From JBALVT01 sp045110675 (GTDB lineage Bacteria; Pseudomonadota; Gammaproteobacteria; Pseudomonadales; Halieaceae), in the NCBI GenBank assembly GCA_045110675.1, contig JBGCGJ010000070.1, forward strand, positions 1-50,442: 50,442 nucleotides of DNA, read 5' to 3'. Position numbers and translations under genes: made by a program. This document shows positions 50,286 through 50,442 of this stretch, in pieces. The notes beneath the pieces were generated by a model. The model was given only the letters and a program-made list of their open reading frames with translations, did not search any database and had not been told where the DNA came from. Each line of letters starts with the position of its first letter. The stretch's first letter is position 1.

Positions 50286-50442
50286 TTACTCGATGATTTT
50301 AGCTACAACACCAGCACCGACCGTACGGCCACCTTCACGAATCGCAAAGCGCAAACCATCTTCCATCGCAATCGGGGCAATCAAGGTCACTACCATCTGA
50401 ATGTTGTCACCCGGCATCACCATCTCAACACCCTCTGGCAAC
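50286..50442 (-). CDS. tuf: Elongation factor Tu, C-terminal end (partial, continues past window)
   Basis: Read on the minus strand, the last bases encode LPEGVEMVMPGDNIQM, then IAPIAMEDGLRFAIREGGRT and VGAGVVAKIIE before TAA (complement of 50286-50288), the conserved domain 3 of EF-Tu. About 51 residues are seen; the rest lies beyond the right edge. EF-Tu delivers aminoacyl-tRNA to the ribosome. Its place beside the S10 operon suggests the str operon continues to the right. Confidence 0.95.
   Translation of the reverse strand, partial: LPEGVEMVMPGDNIQMVVTLIAPIAMEDGLRFAIREGGRTVGAGVVAKIIE

Noticed and set aside
1..50442. CRISPR arrays, tRNA genes, insertion sequences or prophage
   Set aside because: No regularly spaced repeats, cloverleaf-like segments, transposase or phage genes were found; all large frames are accounted for.

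Overview
The window is a stretch of bacterial chromosome, almost all core housekeeping genes, from a gammaproteobacterium. Several gene orders point that way: pilW-pilX-pilY1-pilE; rplU-rpmA-obgE-proB convergent with rpsT and divergent from ispB; uvrA divergent from an MFS gene and ssb; fabA-fabB; and an unbroken S10-spc-alpha ribosomal cluster. A free-living, probably marine member of the Cellvibrionales/Pseudomonadales side is my guess, from overall resemblance only. No insertion sequence, prophage, CRISPR array, tRNA or rRNA gene was seen.

Layout. (1) 1-5284 (+): the distal half of a type IV pilus minor-pilin operon (pilW end, pilX, pilY1, pilE) closed by a small secreted protein of unknown function. 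(2) 5340-9638 (-): MocA-like nucleotidyltransferase, yqcC, dinG and a PlsC-type acyltransferase. (3) 9839-12679: two small orphan proteins (one membrane, one secreted and cysteine-containing), then a tyrosine phosphatase-TetR pair divergent from an NTF2-like gene. (4) 12853-17564: rpsT, proB, obgE, rpmA, rplU, ispB. (5) 17648-22914: pgi and the sugar-nucleotide genes manB, galU and manC, which lead from fructose-6-phosphate to GDP-mannose and UDP-glucose. (6) 23178-25779 (+): fabA, fabB, ppk2. (7) 25892-32454 (-): asmA-like, moeA, moaB, an RmlD-like gene, ssb and an MFS transporter, divergent from uvrA (32615-35461, +). (8) 35527-49425 (-): alpha, spc and S10 ribosomal operons with rpoA and secY, all 28 expected genes present. 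(9) 49815-50210 (+): a double TM2 membrane protein lying between rpsJ and the 3' end of tuf, which runs off the right edge.

Several genes appear to start at GTG or TTG, and good Shine-Dalgarno spacing supports this: pilE (GTG), rpsT (GTG), rpsJ (GTG), ppk2 (GTG), moeA (TTG), the TM2 gene (TTG), and probably dinG and the acyltransferase (TTG). The clearest sigma-70-type promoters lie before rpsT, ispB, the alpha operon and the S10 operon.

No obvious new multi-gene system is present. The most interesting signals are: terminator-like stems followed by U-tracts in the S10 and rplU leaders (possible attenuators); a GNRA-capped hairpin between rpsJ and rplC; an RmlD-family protein next to ssb that has lost the catalytic Tyr/Lys; unstudied small secreted proteins at the end of the pilus operon and at 10348; and the tandem TM2 gene between rpsJ and tuf.
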